Both the position numbers and the translations under genes were made by a program. A stretch of 64,000 nucleotides of DNA from the NCBI RefSeq assembly GCF_025244905.1, contig NZ_CP104285.1, positions 4,278,001 through 4,342,000 of the forward strand, given 5' to 3'. Below, piece by piece: positions 9,328 through 23,328 of the stretch. The stretch is from Enterobacter mori. GTDB lineage: Bacteria > Pseudomonadota > Gammaproteobacteria > Enterobacterales > Enterobacteriaceae. The notes below the pieces were generated by a model that saw only the letters and a list, made by a program, of their open reading frames with translations, ran no database searches and was not told the DNA's origin. The first letter of the stretch is position 1, and each line of letters begins with the position of its first letter.

Positions 9328-10509
9328 ATGTCCCATCGCCGCTTAGCCGTAAAAGGATCACTGTCCTTTTCTCATCCCGCGGTCCGCGCCTGGCTGTTCC
9401 AGATTATTGCTGTTGTCGTGGTTGTGGTTATCGCCATTTATTTAATCCACAACACCGTTACCAACCTGAATAACCGAGGCATCACCTCTGGTTTTGCCTT
9501 TCTGGATCGCAGCGCGGGTTTTGGTATTGTTCAGCATCTTATTGATTATCAGGAAGGCGATACGTATGGACGCGTATTTATCGTGGGTCTGCTGAATACG
9601 CTGCTGGTGTCAGCGCTCTGTATTGTGTTCGCTTCCGTACTCGGTTTTTTCCTTGGTCTGGCCCGACTTTCTGAAAACTGGCTACTGCGGAAACTGTCGA
9701 CCATTTATATCGAAACTTTTCGTAATATCCCGCCACTGCTGCAGATTTTCTTTTGGTATTTCGCTGTCCTGCGTAACCTTCCCGGTCCGCGCCAGGCCGT
9801 GGATGCCTTCGATCTTCTTTTTCTGAGCAACCGTGGGTTATACATTCCCTCTCCGCAGGTCGCTGAAGGGCTCTATGCCTTCATCATCGCAATAATTATT
9901 GCACTCGCGATTTCTGTCGGCTTGTTCCGCTATAACCGTAAGCATCAGATCAAAACCGGGCAGTTGCGTAAAACATGGCCGATTGGTGCTGCACTGATTG
10001 CTGGCCTGCCGTTAGTTGCCCACTGGCTATTTGGCGCGGCCTTGCACTGGGATATTCCGCATCTGCGTGGGTTTAACTTCCAGGGCGGGATGGTGTTAAT
10101 TCCGGAACTGGCCGCACTGACGCTGGCGCTCTCAATTTATACCTCCGCATTTATTGCGGAAATCATCCGCTCTGGGATCCAGGCTGTGCCTTACGGGCAG
10201 CATGAGGCGGCGCGCTCACTGGGCTTGCCAAATACCGTGACGCTTCGCCAGGTCATTATTCCGCAAGCTTTACGGGTCATCATCCCGCCACTGACCAGCC
10301 AGTACCTCAATATTGTCAAAAACTCATCGCTAGCCGCTGCTATCGGCTACCCCGATATGGTGTCACTGTTCGCTGGGACCGTGCTTAACCAGACCGGACA
10401 AGCGATTGAAACTATTGCCATTACTATGTCTGTTTATCTGATCATCAGCCTGATGATTTCATTGTTGATGAACCTTTATAACCGCCGTATAGCACTGGTT
10501 GAGCGCTAA
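9328..10509 (+). CDS. yhdX: Amino-acid ABC transporter permease YhdX
   Basis: Inner-membrane permease of the His/Glu/Gln/polar amino-acid family, 393 residues from the ATG at 9328, matching E. coli YhdX. The upstream in-frame start at 9292 lies only 30 bases after yhdW and adds 12 unconserved residues. Several transmembrane helices are visible. The EAA loop that docks on the ATPase is in GQHEAARSLGLPNTVTLRQV. Pairs with YhdY as the second permease half. Confidence 0.92.
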   Translation: MSHRRLAVKGSLSFSHPAVRAWLFQIIAVVVVVVIAIYLIHNTVTNLNNRGITSGFAFLDRSAGFGIVQHLIDYQEGDTYGRVFIVGLLNTLLVSALCIVFASVLGFFLGLARLSENWLLRKLSTIYIETFRNIPPLLQIFFWYFAVLRNLPGPRQAVDAFDLLFLSNRGLYIPSPQVAEGLYAFIIAIIIALAISVGLFRYNRKHQIKTGQLRKTWPIGAALIAGLPLVAHWLFGAALHWDIPHLRGFNFQGGMVLIPELAALTLALSIYTSAFIAEIIRSGIQAVPYGQHEAARSLGLPNTVTLRQVIIPQALRVIIPPLTSQYLNIVKNSSLAAAIGYPDMVSLFAGTVLNQTGQAIETIAITMSVYLIISLMISLLMNLYNRRIALVER

Positions 10510-10518
10510 GGATCCATG

Positions 10519-11622
10519 ATGACAAAAGCGATATTGTCGCACTCCTCGCGTTCTGCCAGCACAACTGGTGGGCGCTTCATTATTTGGGCACGTAAGAACC
10601 TGTTCTCCAGCTGGAGTAACAGCCTGCTGACGGTTGTTTGCCTGTGGTTAATCTGGGAACTGATCCCGCCGCTGCTTAACTGGGCTTTCCTGCAGGCGAA
10701 CTGGGTGGGCTCCACGCGCGCTGATTGTACGAAAGCGGGTGCATGCTGGGTCTTTATCCACGAACGTTTTGGTCAGTTCATGTATGGATTGTACCCACAC
10801 GAACAGCGCTGGCGGATCAATCTGGCGCTGGTTATCGGTCTGCTCTCCATCGCCGTAATGTTCTGGAAAAAGCTTCCTCACCGTGGCCGATACATTGCGA
10901 GCTGGGCTGTCGTTTATCCGATCATTGTTTGGGTGTTGTTGTATGGCGGTTTTCTGGGGCTTGAGCGTGTTGAAACCCGTCAGTGGGGCGGACTGACGCT
11001 GACGCTCATTATTGCTTCTGTGGGGATCGCTGGCGCTCTGCCGTGGGGGATTTTACTGGCTCTGGGACGGCGATCAAAAATGCCGGTCGTACGCATCCTC
11101 TCCGTTATATTCATAGAATTCTGGCGTGGCGTACCGCTTATCACCGTTCTGTTTATGTCGTCGGTCATGCTGCCGCTGTTTATGGCAGAAGGCACAACGA
11201 TAGATAAACTGATCCGTGCCCTGGTCGGGGTGATTCTATTTCAGTCAGCCTATGTTGCTGAGGTTGTGCGTGGTGGTCTGCAGGCATTGCCTAAAGGACA
11301 GTACGAAGCCGCTGAATCTTTGGCACTCGGTTACTGGAAAACTCAGGGCCTGGTCATTCTCCCGCAAGCACTCAAGCTGGTCATTCCGGGTCTGGTCAAC
11401 ACGATCATTGCCCTCTTCAAAGATACCAGTCTGGTGATCATCATCGGATTGTTCGATCTCTTCAGCAGCGTACAGCAGGCTACCGTTGACCCTGTCTGGC
11501 TGGGTATGTCCACCGAGGGATATGTCTTCGCTGCCCTGATCTACTGGATCTTCTGTTTTAGCATGTCGCGCTATAGCCAGCATCTGGAAAAGCGCTTTAA
11601 CACCGGGCGTACACCGCACTGA
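10519..11622 (+). CDS. yhdY: Amino-acid ABC transporter permease YhdY
   Basis: Second permease subunit, 367 residues. Two adjacent ATGs exist (10516 and 10519); the AGGA at 10509-10512, which overlaps the yhdX stop, is better spaced for the second. The EAA loop [20 protein letters not shown] is typical of polar amino-acid permeases. It has a large N-terminal hydrophobic and periplasmic part that is nearly identical to E. coli YhdY. Tightly packed between yhdX and yhdZ, so it belongs to the same transcript. Confidence 0.93.
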   Translation: MTKAILSHSSRSASTTGGRFIIWARKNLFSSWSNSLLTVVCLWLIWELIPPLLNWAFLQANWVGSTRADCTKAGACWVFIHERFGQFMYGLYPHEQRWRINLALVIGLLSIAVMFWKKLPHRGRYIASWAVVYPIIVWVLLYGGFLGLERVETRQWGGLTLTLIIASVGIAGALPWGILLALGRRSKMPVVRILSVIFIEFWRGVPLITVLFMSSVMLPLFMAEGTTIDKLIRALVGVILFQSAYVAEVVRGGLQALPKGQYEAAESLALGYWKTQGLVILPQALKLVIPGLVNTIIALFKDTSLVIIIGLFDLFSSVQQATVDPVWLGMSTEGYVFAALIYWIFCFSMSRYSQHLEKRFNTGRTPH

Positions 11623-11629
11623 GGAAATT

Positions 11630-12388
11630 ATGAGCCAGATTACTATGACACCTGCCGACGCGATGATTACGCTGGAAAACGTCAATAAATGGTACGGACA
11701 GTATCATGTCCTGAAGGATATCAATCTCAAGGTGAAACAGGGCGAACGTATCGTACTTTGTGGTCCCTCCGGTTCAGGGAAATCCACAACTATTCGCTGT
11801 ATTAACCATCTTGAAGAACATCAGCAGGGGCGTATTGTGGTTGATGGTATCGAGTTGAATGAAGATATTCGCAATATCGACCGTGTACGACAGGAAGTCG
11901 GGATGGTGTTCCAGCACTTCAATCTGTTCCCGCATCTGACCGTTCTGCAAAACTGCACGCTGGCCCCCATTTGGGTTCAAAAGATGCCGAAAAAAGAGGC
12001 CGAAGCCTTGGCAATGCACTATCTGGAGCGTGTGCGCATTGCTGAACATGCCAATAAATTCCCTGGGCAGATATCCGGCGGTCAGCAGCAGCGTGTGGCC
12101 ATCGCCCGCTCCCTGTGCATGAAACCTAAGATAATGTTGTTTGATGAGCCGACATCAGCGCTGGATCCAGAAATGGTGAAAGAGGTGCTGGATACCATGA
12201 TTGGGCTGGCGCAATCCGGGATGACGATGCTGTGCGTGACGCATGAGATGGGGTTTGCCAGAACTGTCGCTGACAGGGTGATCTTTATGGATCGTGGAGA
12301 GATTGTCGAACAGGCACCACCGAATGAGTTCTTTGCGCATCCGAAGTCAGAACGCACGCGGGCATTTTTATCGCAGGTGATTCATTAA
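11630..12388 (+). CDS. yhdZ: Amino-acid ABC transporter ATP-binding protein YhdZ
   Basis: Cytoplasmic ATPase of 252 residues, GlnQ/HisP type. Walker A is GPSGSGKST (about residues 45-53), the signature is [13 protein letters not shown], Walker B is [12 protein letters not shown], and the switch histidine is in CVTHEMGFA. Last gene of yhdWXYZ, seven bases after yhdY. No U-rich terminator follows; a REP-like element lies 11 bases beyond the stop. Confidence 0.94.
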   Translation: MSQITMTPADAMITLENVNKWYGQYHVLKDINLKVKQGERIVLCGPSGSGKSTTIRCINHLEEHQQGRIVVDGIELNEDIRNIDRVRQEVGMVFQHFNLFPHLTVLQNCTLAPIWVQKMPKKEAEALAMHYLERVRIAEHANKFPGQISGGQQQRVAIARSLCMKPKIMLFDEPTSALDPEMVKEVLDTMIGLAQSGMTMLCVTHEMGFARTVADRVIFMDRGEIVEQAPPNEFFAHPKSERTRAFLSQVIH

Positions 12389-12399
12389 TCCTTTGTTAT

Positions 12400-12431
12400 G
12401 CCGGGTGGCGGCTTCGCCTTACCCGGCCTAC
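12400..12431. repeat. REP-like palindromic element
   Basis: GCCGGGTGGCGG-CTTCG-CCTTACCCGGCCTAC-type imperfect palindrome, the enterobacterial REP pattern, between the yhdZ stop and the rrn terminator. Closely similar copies form an inverted pair at 58205-58284. Such elements protect or pause 3' ends of transcripts. Confidence 0.85.
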
Positions 12432-12449
12432 AGTTTGTGCAGCGTAGAA

Positions 12450-12480
12450 ACGCAAAAAGGCCATCCTTTCGGATGGCCTT
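12450..12480 (-). terminator. rrn operon terminator (rrnB T1 type)
   Basis: On the minus strand the stem AAGGCCATCC / GGATGGCCTT is followed by TTTGCG, starting 13 bases after the last 5S gene. This closely resembles the T1 terminators of E. coli rrn operons. Confidence 0.93.
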
Positions 12481-12492
12481 CTCACTTATTTG

Positions 12493-12612
12493 ATGTCTGG
12501 CAGTTCCCTACTCTCACATGGGGAGACCCCACACTACCATCGGCGCTACGGCGTTTCACTTCTGAGTTCGGCATGGGGTCAGGTGGGACCACCGCGCTAA
12601 AGCCGCCAGACA
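12493..12612 (-). rRNA. rrfF: 5S rRNA, distal copy
   Basis: Complete 120-nt 5S gene after tRNA-Thr, as in E. coli rrnD where this copy is rrfF. It differs from the proximal copy at two places only, nt 3 and nt 117, which pair with each other in helix I (U-A here, C-G in the other copy). Confidence 0.96.
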
Positions 12613-12653
12613 AATTCTTTTACTTCTTGCCGAACTTTAACCTAAGTATAAAG

Positions 12654-12729
12654 TGGTGCTGATACCCAGAGTCGAACTGGGGACCTCACCCTTACCAAGG
12701 GTGCGCTCTACCAACTGAGCCATATCAGC
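12654..12729 (-). tRNA. thrV: tRNA-Thr (GGT)
   Basis: A 76-nt tRNA with encoded CCA. The anticodon GGT is at 12694-12696 in the loop of stem CCCTT/AAGGG. It sits between two 5S genes, the rrnD arrangement, so it is matured from the rRNA precursor. Confidence 0.97.
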
Positions 12730-12741
12730 ACGCTAAATTTG

Positions 12742-12861
12742 ATGCCTGGCAGTTCCCTACTCTCACATGGGGAGACCCCACACTACCATCGGCGCTACGG
12801 CGTTTCACTTCTGAGTTCGGCATGGGGTCAGGTGGGACCACCGCGCTAAAGCCGCCAGGCA
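12742..12861 (-). rRNA. rrfD: 5S rRNA, proximal copy
   Basis: Complete 120-nt 5S gene 68 bases downstream of the 23S 3' end, with ends TGCCTGGCGG and GCCAGGCAT as in E. coli. Confidence 0.97.
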
Positions 12862-12929
12862 AATTCTGTTAAATCTGTATCAGGCTGAAAATCGTGTCTG
12901 TCTCTTCGCCAAAACACCTTCGGCGTTGT

Positions 12930-15835
<2,906 letters not shown>

Positions 15836-15935
15836 TCACAACCCGAAGATGTTTCACTTCTGATTGCGAAAATTTGAGAGACTCGAACACACATTAACTG
15901 TGTGTCGTTTCAATTTTCAGCTTGATCCAGATTTT

Positions 15936-15944
15936 TAAAGAGCA
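15936..15944 (-). promoter_or_regulatory. boxA antitermination site before 23S
   Basis: TGCTCTTTA on the minus strand in the tRNA-Ala to 23S spacer, a second copy of the boxA in the 16S leader. It reloads the Nus-factor antitermination complex before the 23S gene. Confidence 0.8.
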
Positions 15945-16007
15945 AAACTTCGCAGTGCACCTTTTCAGGTTCACTCTGAAGTTTTCTTGTATTTCGCAGT
16001 AAAAGGA

Positions 16008-16083
16008 TGGTGGAGCTATGCGGGATCGAACCGCAGACCTCCTGCGTGCAAGGCAGGCGCTCTCCCAGCTGAGCTATAACCCC
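16008..16083 (-). tRNA. alaU: tRNA-Ala (TGC)
   Basis: A 76-nt spacer tRNA with encoded CCA and anticodon TGC (16048-16050). The G3:U70 alanine identity pair is present in the acceptor stem (GGGGTTA / TAGCTCC). Position 5 is U, giving a U5-G68 wobble in place of the C-G pair of E. coli. Confidence 0.97.
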
Positions 16084-16110
16084 ATCGTATACACTAATCT
16101 CTGTACCGGT

Positions 16111-16193
16111 AATTTTTCCTGAGACAAGGCGTGGTAACGCGAAGCATACATCAGTATGTGAGCGTTGCCGCAACGCAGTATTCAGGGAAAATT
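16111..16193. repeat. Stem-loop insert between the spacer tRNAs
   Basis: The whole spacer between tRNA-Ala and tRNA-Ile is an imperfect inverted repeat. The outer arms are AATTTTTCCTGA and TCAGGGAAAATTT, the middle arms are built on GCGT..AACGC / GCGTTGC..AACGC, and the tip is CATAC-ATCA-GTATG. In the rRNA precursor it would fold into a hairpin of about 40-base arms. Confidence 0.75.
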
Positions 16194-16270
<77 letters not shown>

Positions 16271-16338
16271 GCAGAGATTTTTACTGCTATTTTCATCAGA
16301 CAATCTGTGTGAGCACTACAAAGGCAGGTTCTTTAAGG

Positions 16339-17880
<1,542 letters not shown>

Positions 17881-18011
17881 AAGTTTGATGCTCGTGAATT
17901 AAACTTCGTAATGAATTACGTATGTTCACTCAGAGACTTGGTATTCATTTATTGTCCGAAGACATTAAGAATCCATGTCACTTTGAGTGCCCACACAGAT
18001 TGTCTGATAAA

Positions 18012-18024
18012 TTGTTAAAGAGCA
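18012..18024 (-). promoter_or_regulatory. boxA antitermination site in the 16S leader
   Basis: TGCTCTTTAACAA on the minus strand, about 130 bases before 16S, matching the rrn boxA recognised by NusB-S10 for transcription antitermination. Confidence 0.88.
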
Positions 18025-18062
18025 GTGCAACGCGGCTTTCGCTCACCGTTGCGAGGTGGCGT

Positions 18063-18090
18063 ATATTACGCTTTCCTCTTTCAGAGTCAA
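18063..18090 (-). promoter_or_regulatory. rrn P2 promoter
   Basis: -35 TTGACT and -10 TAATAT separated by 16 bases, about 85 bases downstream of P1, the normal spacing of the rrn tandem promoters. Confidence 0.85.
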
Positions 18091-18172
18091 CCCGTTATTT
18101 CAGGATTTTTTTCTCTTCAACCGACCGGGTTGTCTGTGAAGTGATTCACATCCGCCGTGTCGATGGAGGCGC

Positions 18173-18225
18173 ATTATAGGGATCCCATTTTTTAGCACAA
18201 GTGTTTTTTAGATCTTTTTTTCCGA
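18173..18225 (-). promoter_or_regulatory. rrn P1 promoter with UP element
   Basis: -35 TTGTGC (18195-18200) and -10 TATAAT (18173-18178) with the suboptimal 16-base spacer of rrn P1. The -10 is followed by a GC-rich discriminator (GCGCC) that confers stringent control. An A-tract region (18201-18225) upstream of -35 is the UP element. Confidence 0.88.
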
Positions 18226-18352
18226 CTGCTGATTTTCCGCGCTTTTCGCTGAAATCCCGCCCGATCTGCTTAAATATTGACGTATTTTGCCTTGCCACGA
18301 TCCCAAAATATGATCAAAGTCTTCTGTATAGCGCCCATCTGTCGAGGTAGAT

Positions 18353-18907
18353 ATGTCTGAAGTACTACGTCCTTATAAAGATCTGTTCCCCCAAAAAGGC
18401 GATCGCGTGATGATCGATGCCAGTAGCGTCGTGATTGGCGATGTCCGAATGGCCGATGATGTGAGTATCTGGCCACTGGTTACGATCAGGGGAGATGTTA
18501 ACTTTGTGTCTATCGGCGCACGCACCAACATTCAGGACGGCAGCGTTCTTCATGTGACGCATAAATCTTCTTATAACCCAGAAGGTAATCCTCTAATCGT
18601 TGGGGAAGACGTTACCGTCGGCCACAAAGTGATGCTCCACGGCTGCATAATAGGTAATAGGGTACTTGTTGGTATGGGTTCAATTTTACTGGATGGCGTA
18701 ACAGTAGAAGATGACGTGATGATTGGAGCCGGTAGCCTGGTCCCGCAAAACAAACGTCTGGAAAGCGGCTATCTCTATTTAGGCAGCCCGGTAAAACAGA
18801 TCCGCCCCTTAAAAGAGGCGGAGATCGAAGGATTAAAATACTCAGCAAATAACTACGTCAAATGGAAGAATGAATATCTGGATCAAGACAACCAGACCCA
18901 GCCTTGA
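18353..18907 (+). CDS. yrdA: Gamma-carbonic-anhydrase-like hexapeptide protein YrdA
   Basis: A 184-residue left-handed beta-helix protein of the gamma carbonic anhydrase family; members form trimers with a metal held by histidines from adjacent subunits. Candidate ligands are His67, His91 and His96 (VLHV, VGHKVMLHG). Hexapeptide repeats run through residues 25-140. Physiological activity is not settled. It faces away from rrn; a weak promoter candidate is TTGCCT-16-TATGAT at 18287-18314. The 3' end overlaps the convergent yrdB gene by 25 bases. Confidence 0.93.
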   Translation: MSEVLRPYKDLFPQKGDRVMIDASSVVIGDVRMADDVSIWPLVTIRGDVNFVSIGARTNIQDGSVLHVTHKSSYNPEGNPLIVGEDVTVGHKVMLHGCIIGNRVLVGMGSILLDGVTVEDDVMIGAGSLVPQNKRLESGYLYLGSPVKQIRPLKEAEIEGLKYSANNYVKWKNEYLDQDNQTQP

Positions 18908-19131
18908 TCGTCTTCCTGCTGATCGCGGATTAAATCGCTGGCTTCCTCTTCAAGATCCCAGCGATTTTCGCAAAATACCACTAACGGGTCTGAACCGCCA
19001 AAACGACGCAGTAGCGTTTCCCCAGTGATTGCACAGGTCAGTTGCATTCCGTGCACGAGCACCGGGAAACAAACCGCTTGCTGATTTTCATCCCAGATTT
19101 CTCTGTCAGGAAAGTGGATCGCCTGATTCAC
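18883..19131 (-). CDS. yrdB: DUF1488-type small protein YrdB
   Basis: An 82-residue cytoplasmic protein matching E. coli YrdB (85 residues), no established function. It begins [20 protein letters not shown] and has an acidic C-terminus ([18 protein letters not shown]). Last gene of the dprA-smg-yrdD-tsaC-aroE-yrdB run; its ATG overlaps the aroE stop by four bases, which suggests translational coupling. Confidence 0.9.
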   Translation of the reverse strand: MNQAIHFPDREIWDENQQAVCFPVLVHGMQLTCAITGETLLRRFGGSDPLVVFCENRWDLEEEASDLIRDQQEDDQGWVWLS

Positions 19132-19946
19132 GCCATCAGTTCCTGTTTCAGTTTTTCGATCACGGGTTCCACTGCAGGCAACACACCGTGCCAGAGCAGT
19201 ACTGCATGAGCCGCCTGGCCCACCAGCATGCCCAGACCATCAGCCATATGCTTCGCGCCGTGTTGTTCACACCAGGTCAGAAAAGGTGTTTTGCCTTTCT
19301 GATAGAACATGTCGTAGCAATAAACATGGGCACTTACCAACGAAGCAGGGATCGCAGGCACTTCACCGCCAATACCGCTGGAAGTCGCATTAATGACAAG
19401 TTCGAACTCATGGTCGGCAAGGTCATCAAGCGCAACGGCATTGACGCTACCGGTATGGGCGAACAGCGCTGCCAGCTCTTCTGCACGGGAGAATGTTCGG
19501 TTGGTAATTGTTACCGCACAATCCATTGAAAGAAGAGGAAGCAGTACGCCCCGTGATGCCCCGCCCGCGCCAATCAGCAGGATCCGGAAACCAGGCTTAA
19601 TAAATGAGAGTCTTTGTAAATCGCTGAGTAAACCAATCCCATCGGTGTTGTCACCCAGAAGTCGGCCATCCTCAAGCTGTTTTAGCGTATTTACCGCACC
19701 AGCAAGCGCCGCTCGCTCGGTCAATTCATCCGCGCGTTCAAAAGCGTCTGCCTTAAAGGGCACTGTTACATTCGCACCCTTACCACCCGCCTCGAAAAAG
19801 GCATTCAGCGTCGTCACAAATGCATCGACAGGGGCCAGCACGCGACCATACGGATGGTCTATCTGCAGTTGTTCAGCAAACAGCTGATGGATCAACGGCG
19901 ATTTACTGTGAGCGATCGGGTTACCAAAAACAGCATAGCTTTCCAT
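19128..19946 (-). CDS. aroE: Shikimate dehydrogenase AroE
   Basis: NADP-dependent reduction of 3-dehydroshikimate to shikimate in the aromatic amino-acid pathway, 272 residues. The catalytic Lys65 (NVTVPFK) and Asp102 (DNTDGIG) are present. The NADP-binding loop is GAGGASRG at about residues 126-133, followed by NRTFSRA, the NADP phosphate-binding pattern. It starts four bases after tsaC ends. Confidence 0.97.
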   Translation of the reverse strand: MESYAVFGNPIAHSKSPLIHQLFAEQLQIDHPYGRVLAPVDAFVTTLNAFFEAGGKGANVTVPFKADAFERADELTERAALAGAVNTLKQLEDGRLLGDNTDGIGLLSDLQRLSFIKPGFRILLIGAGGASRGVLLPLLSMDCAVTITNRTFSRAEELAALFAHTGSVNAVALDDLADHEFELVINATSSGIGGEVPAIPASLVSAHVYCYDMFYQKGKTPFLTWCEQHGAKHMADGLGMLVGQAAHAVLLWHGVLPAVEPVIEKLKQELMA

Positions 19947-19950
19947 GAGA

Positions 19951-20523
19951 TTACCCCTGGCGAAAACGTTCGCCGGTCAAAGCGTCGCGAATTTCAGACG
20001 GATTCAGGCGCCCTCCCGTTTCACCGATAGCAACAGGGAAGTCATTCCCGAACTGCGCCAGTACTTCTTCGGTTGTCCGACAAGGTGGCAATCCGGTCAG
20101 GTTGGCGCTGGTTGAGACCAGCGGTTTACCAAATGCCAGACAAAGCTCAACCACCAGCGGATGGTCAGTTACGCGAACGGCAAGGGAATCAAAGCGTCCG
20201 GTTAACCAGCGTGGCGTTGTCGGGTGCGCCGGGAAAACGAAGGTCACTGGTCCAGGCCACGCGGAGAAGATACTCTCGCGCTGCGCCGACGTCAGCATGG
20301 AATCATCGATGTAGGGTTTAAGCTGCTCGTAATTCGCCGCGATCAAAATTAGCCCTTTCTCTACGGGTCTTTGCTTTAGGGTGAGCAATCGGCTCACAGC
20401 GGTCTCGCTGTCAGGATCACAACCGACCCCAAAAACAGCTTCTGTTGGATAGGCGATGACTTCTTCATTTTTCAGTACGTCCACGGCATGGGCAATGGAG
20501 CCTGATGGCAGGTTATTATTCAC
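19951..20523 (-). CDS. tsaC: Threonylcarbamoyl-AMP synthase TsaC
   Basis: Makes threonylcarbamoyl-AMP from threonine, bicarbonate and ATP for the t6A modification of ANN-decoding tRNAs (YrdC/Sua5 family). The GTG start at 20523 gives 190 residues (VNNNLPSG...), the E. coli length, and overlaps the yrdD end by eight bases. A longer frame from 20553 is ignored. Conserved features: [33 protein letters not shown]. Confidence 0.95.
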   Translation of the reverse strand: MNNNLPSGSIAHAVDVLKNEEVIAYPTEAVFGVGCDPDSETAVSRLLTLKQRPVEKGLILIAANYEQLKPYIDDSMLTSAQRESIFSAWPGPVTFVFPAHPTTPRWLTGRFDSLAVRVTDHPLVVELCLAFGKPLVSTSANLTGLPPCRTTEEVLAQFGNDFPVAIGETGGRLNPSEIRDALTGERFRQG

Positions 20524-21070
20524 TGTTTTGATCCGCCGAAACCGGCTTTCCACATTGTTTACTGGCGCAGAAGCGTTTCATGCCTTGCGCGGTTTTCTTT
20601 TCTATAAGTAGCGGATAATTGCAATAAGGGCAGGTTCCCGCTACTGGTTTAAAATTGATAACGAACTGGCATTCAGGGTAGCGATCGCAAGAATGGAAGT
20701 TCTTACCATAACGGGAGCGGCGTTGTACCAGCTGACCGCGCTGACACTGAGGGCACGCAATCGCCGTTTCATCTGGCTTATCAATTTGTTCCGTATGCTC
20801 ACATTCGGGATAGCGGCTACATCCAATAAACATGCCGAAACGTCCCTGCCGCAGTGCTAATTCGCCACTGCAGAGTGGGCAATGCTGGCCCTCCAGAATT
20901 TTCACGATATGTCCGTCCGCCTGGCTCTTCAGGGGACGGACATAATCACATTCCGGATACTGTGAACAACCGAGAAACGGGCCGTGTTTCCCGGACCGAA
21001 TGACGAGCTCAGCCCCGCACTGTGGGCAGGGCTCGTTTTTGTGCACCGTGAATAGTGCTGATTTGGCCAT
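20516..21070 (-). CDS. yrdD: Topoisomerase-type zinc-ribbon protein YrdD
   Basis: 184 residues made of four C4 zinc-ribbon repeats like the C-terminal domain of topoisomerase I: CPQC..CSQYPEC, CPLC..CSRYPEC, CPQC..CDRYPEC and CPYC..CASKQC. DNA binding is likely from the family; a catalytic domain is absent. It overlaps tsaC by eight bases and lies between smg and tsaC as in E. coli. Confidence 0.93.
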   Translation of the reverse strand: MAKSALFTVHKNEPCPQCGAELVIRSGKHGPFLGCSQYPECDYVRPLKSQADGHIVKILEGQHCPLCSGELALRQGRFGMFIGCSRYPECEHTEQIDKPDETAIACPQCQRGQLVQRRSRYGKNFHSCDRYPECQFVINFKPVAGTCPYCNYPLLIEKKTAQGMKRFCASKQCGKPVSADQNSE

Positions 21071-21096
21071 AACAACTCTTGGTCCCGCACATTGAA

Positions 21097-21570
21097 TTAG
21101 TGCAGCATACCTTCATTCACTTCAAAGAGTAATTCTTCCATTTGCTGATAGGCATTTTCACAGCCTGGGATATTGAACAGAACCATCAGGATCACCCACT
21201 TGAGGTCTTCCAGTTCGAATTCTGCCGTATCCAGCGCCATGACGCGCTCTATCACCATTTCTCGTGTTTCGAGGTTTAGCACCTGAATCTGCTCAAGGAA
21301 TAAGATGAATCCCCGGCAGCTGGCATCCAGCCTTTCACACTCTTCAGCGGTGTAAATGCGTACAGATAAGGGATCGGAAGCAAGCTGCATCGGTTCGGCG
21401 AGGCCGTCCTGATAATCAGCCAGTTTATCCAACCACATCAACGCATTGTAAATATCTTCCCGCTCAAATCCTGCTTCGGTAAGATCCCGTGTCAATTTGT
21501 CCTGATCCACGCGCATTTCTGCTTCGTTGTGGATGTAAGTCTCAAACAAATACATCAGTACGTCGAACAT
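21097..21570 (-). CDS. smg: Smg protein (DUF494)
   Basis: 157-residue acidic helical protein of the Smg/DUF494 family, opening [19 protein letters not shown]. Function is unknown. Its start overlaps the end of dprA by 29 bases, so the two are translated from one message. Confidence 0.93.
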   Translation of the reverse strand: MFDVLMYLFETYIHNEAEMRVDQDKLTRDLTEAGFEREDIYNALMWLDKLADYQDGLAEPMQLASDPLSVRIYTAEECERLDASCRGFILFLEQIQVLNLETREMVIERVMALDTAEFELEDLKWVILMVLFNIPGCENAYQQMEELLFEVNEGMLH

Positions 21571-22666
21571 GGCATGCCCTCCTTAATCGGACATAGCCGC
21601 CGGGTACAGCTGCGATCCACCCTGCTAACTCCAGTTCAAGTAGCTGTGCTACCGTTACTGGCACAGGTTGGCCGGCACGTTCAGCGACAACGTCAACAGG
21701 TGTTACCTCATCTCCTACGTTAGCCAGGAGCTTGGGAAATGGCAATGCCACCTTCTCCTGATCTGACGAATAATGTTGCTTTTTAGGTTCATCTGTTAAC
21801 CAGTTCAAGCCATACCGTAAATTTTCCAGGATATCCTCTATGCAAGTCACAGGCGTTGCGCCTTGCTTTATTAGCCAGTGCGGCCCCTCGCATCCTGGAT
21901 TTCCTATCGGACCGGGTAAAGCAAAGACTTCTCGCCCCTGTTCAAGCGCACATCTCGCCGTAACCAACGAACCGCTTCGCAAAGCAGCCTCAACGACCAG
22001 CACACCCTGACTTAACCCACTAATAATCCTGTTACGTCGAGGGAAATTCGCCGGTCTGGGGGGCGTAGAAAGTGAGAACTCAGACACTACCGCCCCCTCC
22101 GAATCAATAAGCCGCTTAGCCAGGGTCTGATGGCGACGGGGATAGATGCTAAAGAGTCCATTACCCAACACCGCCACGCTTGCGCCTTGTACTGACAATG
22201 CAGCGTTGTGAGCCACACCGTCGATGCCGCAGGCCAGGCCGCTGGTAATTGTGAAACCGCATTGTGAGAGCTGTTCACTCAGGAGCCTTCCCCATCGCTC
22301 ACCATACCAGGAGGGCGCGCGACTTCCGACAACAGCAAGTTGAACGGTATTAAGGGCCTCAAGGTTCCCCGTCACGAATAATGCCCCGGGATAATCAGGA
22401 AAAGTGCGAAGCAAAGGAGGATAAAGGGGATGATCGGCAGTTAAGAGATGGTTCCCCGGCTGTTCCAGCCACACCAGGCTACGCTCAAGCTCACCTTCAC
22501 TGAGAGCAATAAATCGCCCAGCTTGCGCTGCTGACAAGCCGGCTTCACGGAGCGTCACGCCATCAATCGTTGTCTGTTTACTGAGCTGTGATGCGAGCTC
22601 CAGCATTGCATCACCACATAGAGGACCTATATGAATTAACCGTATCCAAATCTCTGTCGACGTCAT
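21542..22666 (-). CDS. dprA: DNA processing protein DprA
   Basis: 374 residues from the ATG at 22666, preceded by GGGGAAAGG; an upstream in-frame ATG at 22696 adds ten unconserved residues. DprA loads RecA on incoming single-stranded DNA. The Rossmann-type DNA-binding core has [30 protein letters not shown] and [14 protein letters not shown]-terminal winged-helix segment follows ([15 protein letters not shown]). First gene of the minus-strand run, back to back with def. Confidence 0.95.
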   Translation of the reverse strand: MTSTEIWIRLIHIGPLCGDAMLELASQLSKQTTIDGVTLREAGLSAAQAGRFIALSEGELERSLVWLEQPGNHLLTADHPLYPPLLRTFPDYPGALFVTGNLEALNTVQLAVVGSRAPSWYGERWGRLLSEQLSQCGFTITSGLACGIDGVAHNAALSVQGASVAVLGNGLFSIYPRRHQTLAKRLIDSEGAVVSEFSLSTPPRPANFPRRNRIISGLSQGVLVVEAALRSGSLVTARCALEQGREVFALPGPIGNPGCEGPHWLIKQGATPVTCIEDILENLRYGLNWLTDEPKKQHYSSDQEKVALPFPKLLANVGDEVTPVDVVAERAGQPVPVTVAQLLELELAGWIAAVPGGYVRLRRACHVRRTDVFV

Positions 22667-22793
22667 CCTTTCCCCTGCCACAAGCAGCCTCCGCAATCAT
22701 TGCGATTGGTCACTGATGCTGTCAATCGATGAGGGATTTGTCTAGAATAGAGGTAGTATTCTTATCAACTCCTGAACACGACTCTGGAAATTT

Positions 22794-23303
22794 ATGGCAG
22801 TTTTGCAAGTGTTACATATTCCGGACGAGCGCCTTCGCATCGTCGCTGAACCGGTTAAAGAAGTGAATGCAGAAATTCAGCGTATCGTCGATGATATGTT
22901 CGATACCATGTACGCCGAAGAAGGTATTGGCCTGGCGGCGACTCAGGTAGACATTCACAAGCGTATTATCGTGATCGATGTCTCTGAGAATCGCGATGGC
23001 CGCCTGGTGCTGATCAACCCGGAACTGCTTGAAAAGAGCGGTGAAACGGGTATTGAAGAAGGCTGCCTCTCCATTCCGGAACAGCGTGCTTTAGTACCGC
23101 GTGCAGAAAAAGTGAAGATTCGCGCTCTGGATCGTGACGGTAATCCGTTCGAGCTGGAAGCAGACGACCTGCTGGCAATTTGTATTCAGCATGAGATGGA
23201 TCACCTGGTCGGTAAACTGTTTATCGATTACCTCTCGCCACTCAAGCAGCAGCGTATTCGTCAGAAAGTAGAGAAACTGGATCGCTTGCGTTCTCGCGCC
23301 TAA
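22794..23303 (+). CDS. def: Peptide deformylase
   Basis: Removes the N-formyl group from nascent proteins; Fe(II) metallopeptidase of 169 residues. All three motifs are intact: [13 protein letters not shown] (Cys91) and HEMDH (His133, His137). It heads def-fmt-rsmB-trkA. A possible promoter upstream uses TAGAAT around 22743 as -10. Confidence 0.97.
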   Translation: MAVLQVLHIPDERLRIVAEPVKEVNAEIQRIVDDMFDTMYAEEGIGLAATQVDIHKRIIVIDVSENRDGRLVLINPELLEKSGETGIEEGCLSIPEQRALVPRAEKVKIRALDRDGNPFELEADDLLAICIQHEMDHLVGKLFIDYLSPLKQQRIRQKVEKLDRLRSRA

Positions 23304-23328
23304 GATCCCCCCGGATACAAGGATCAAC

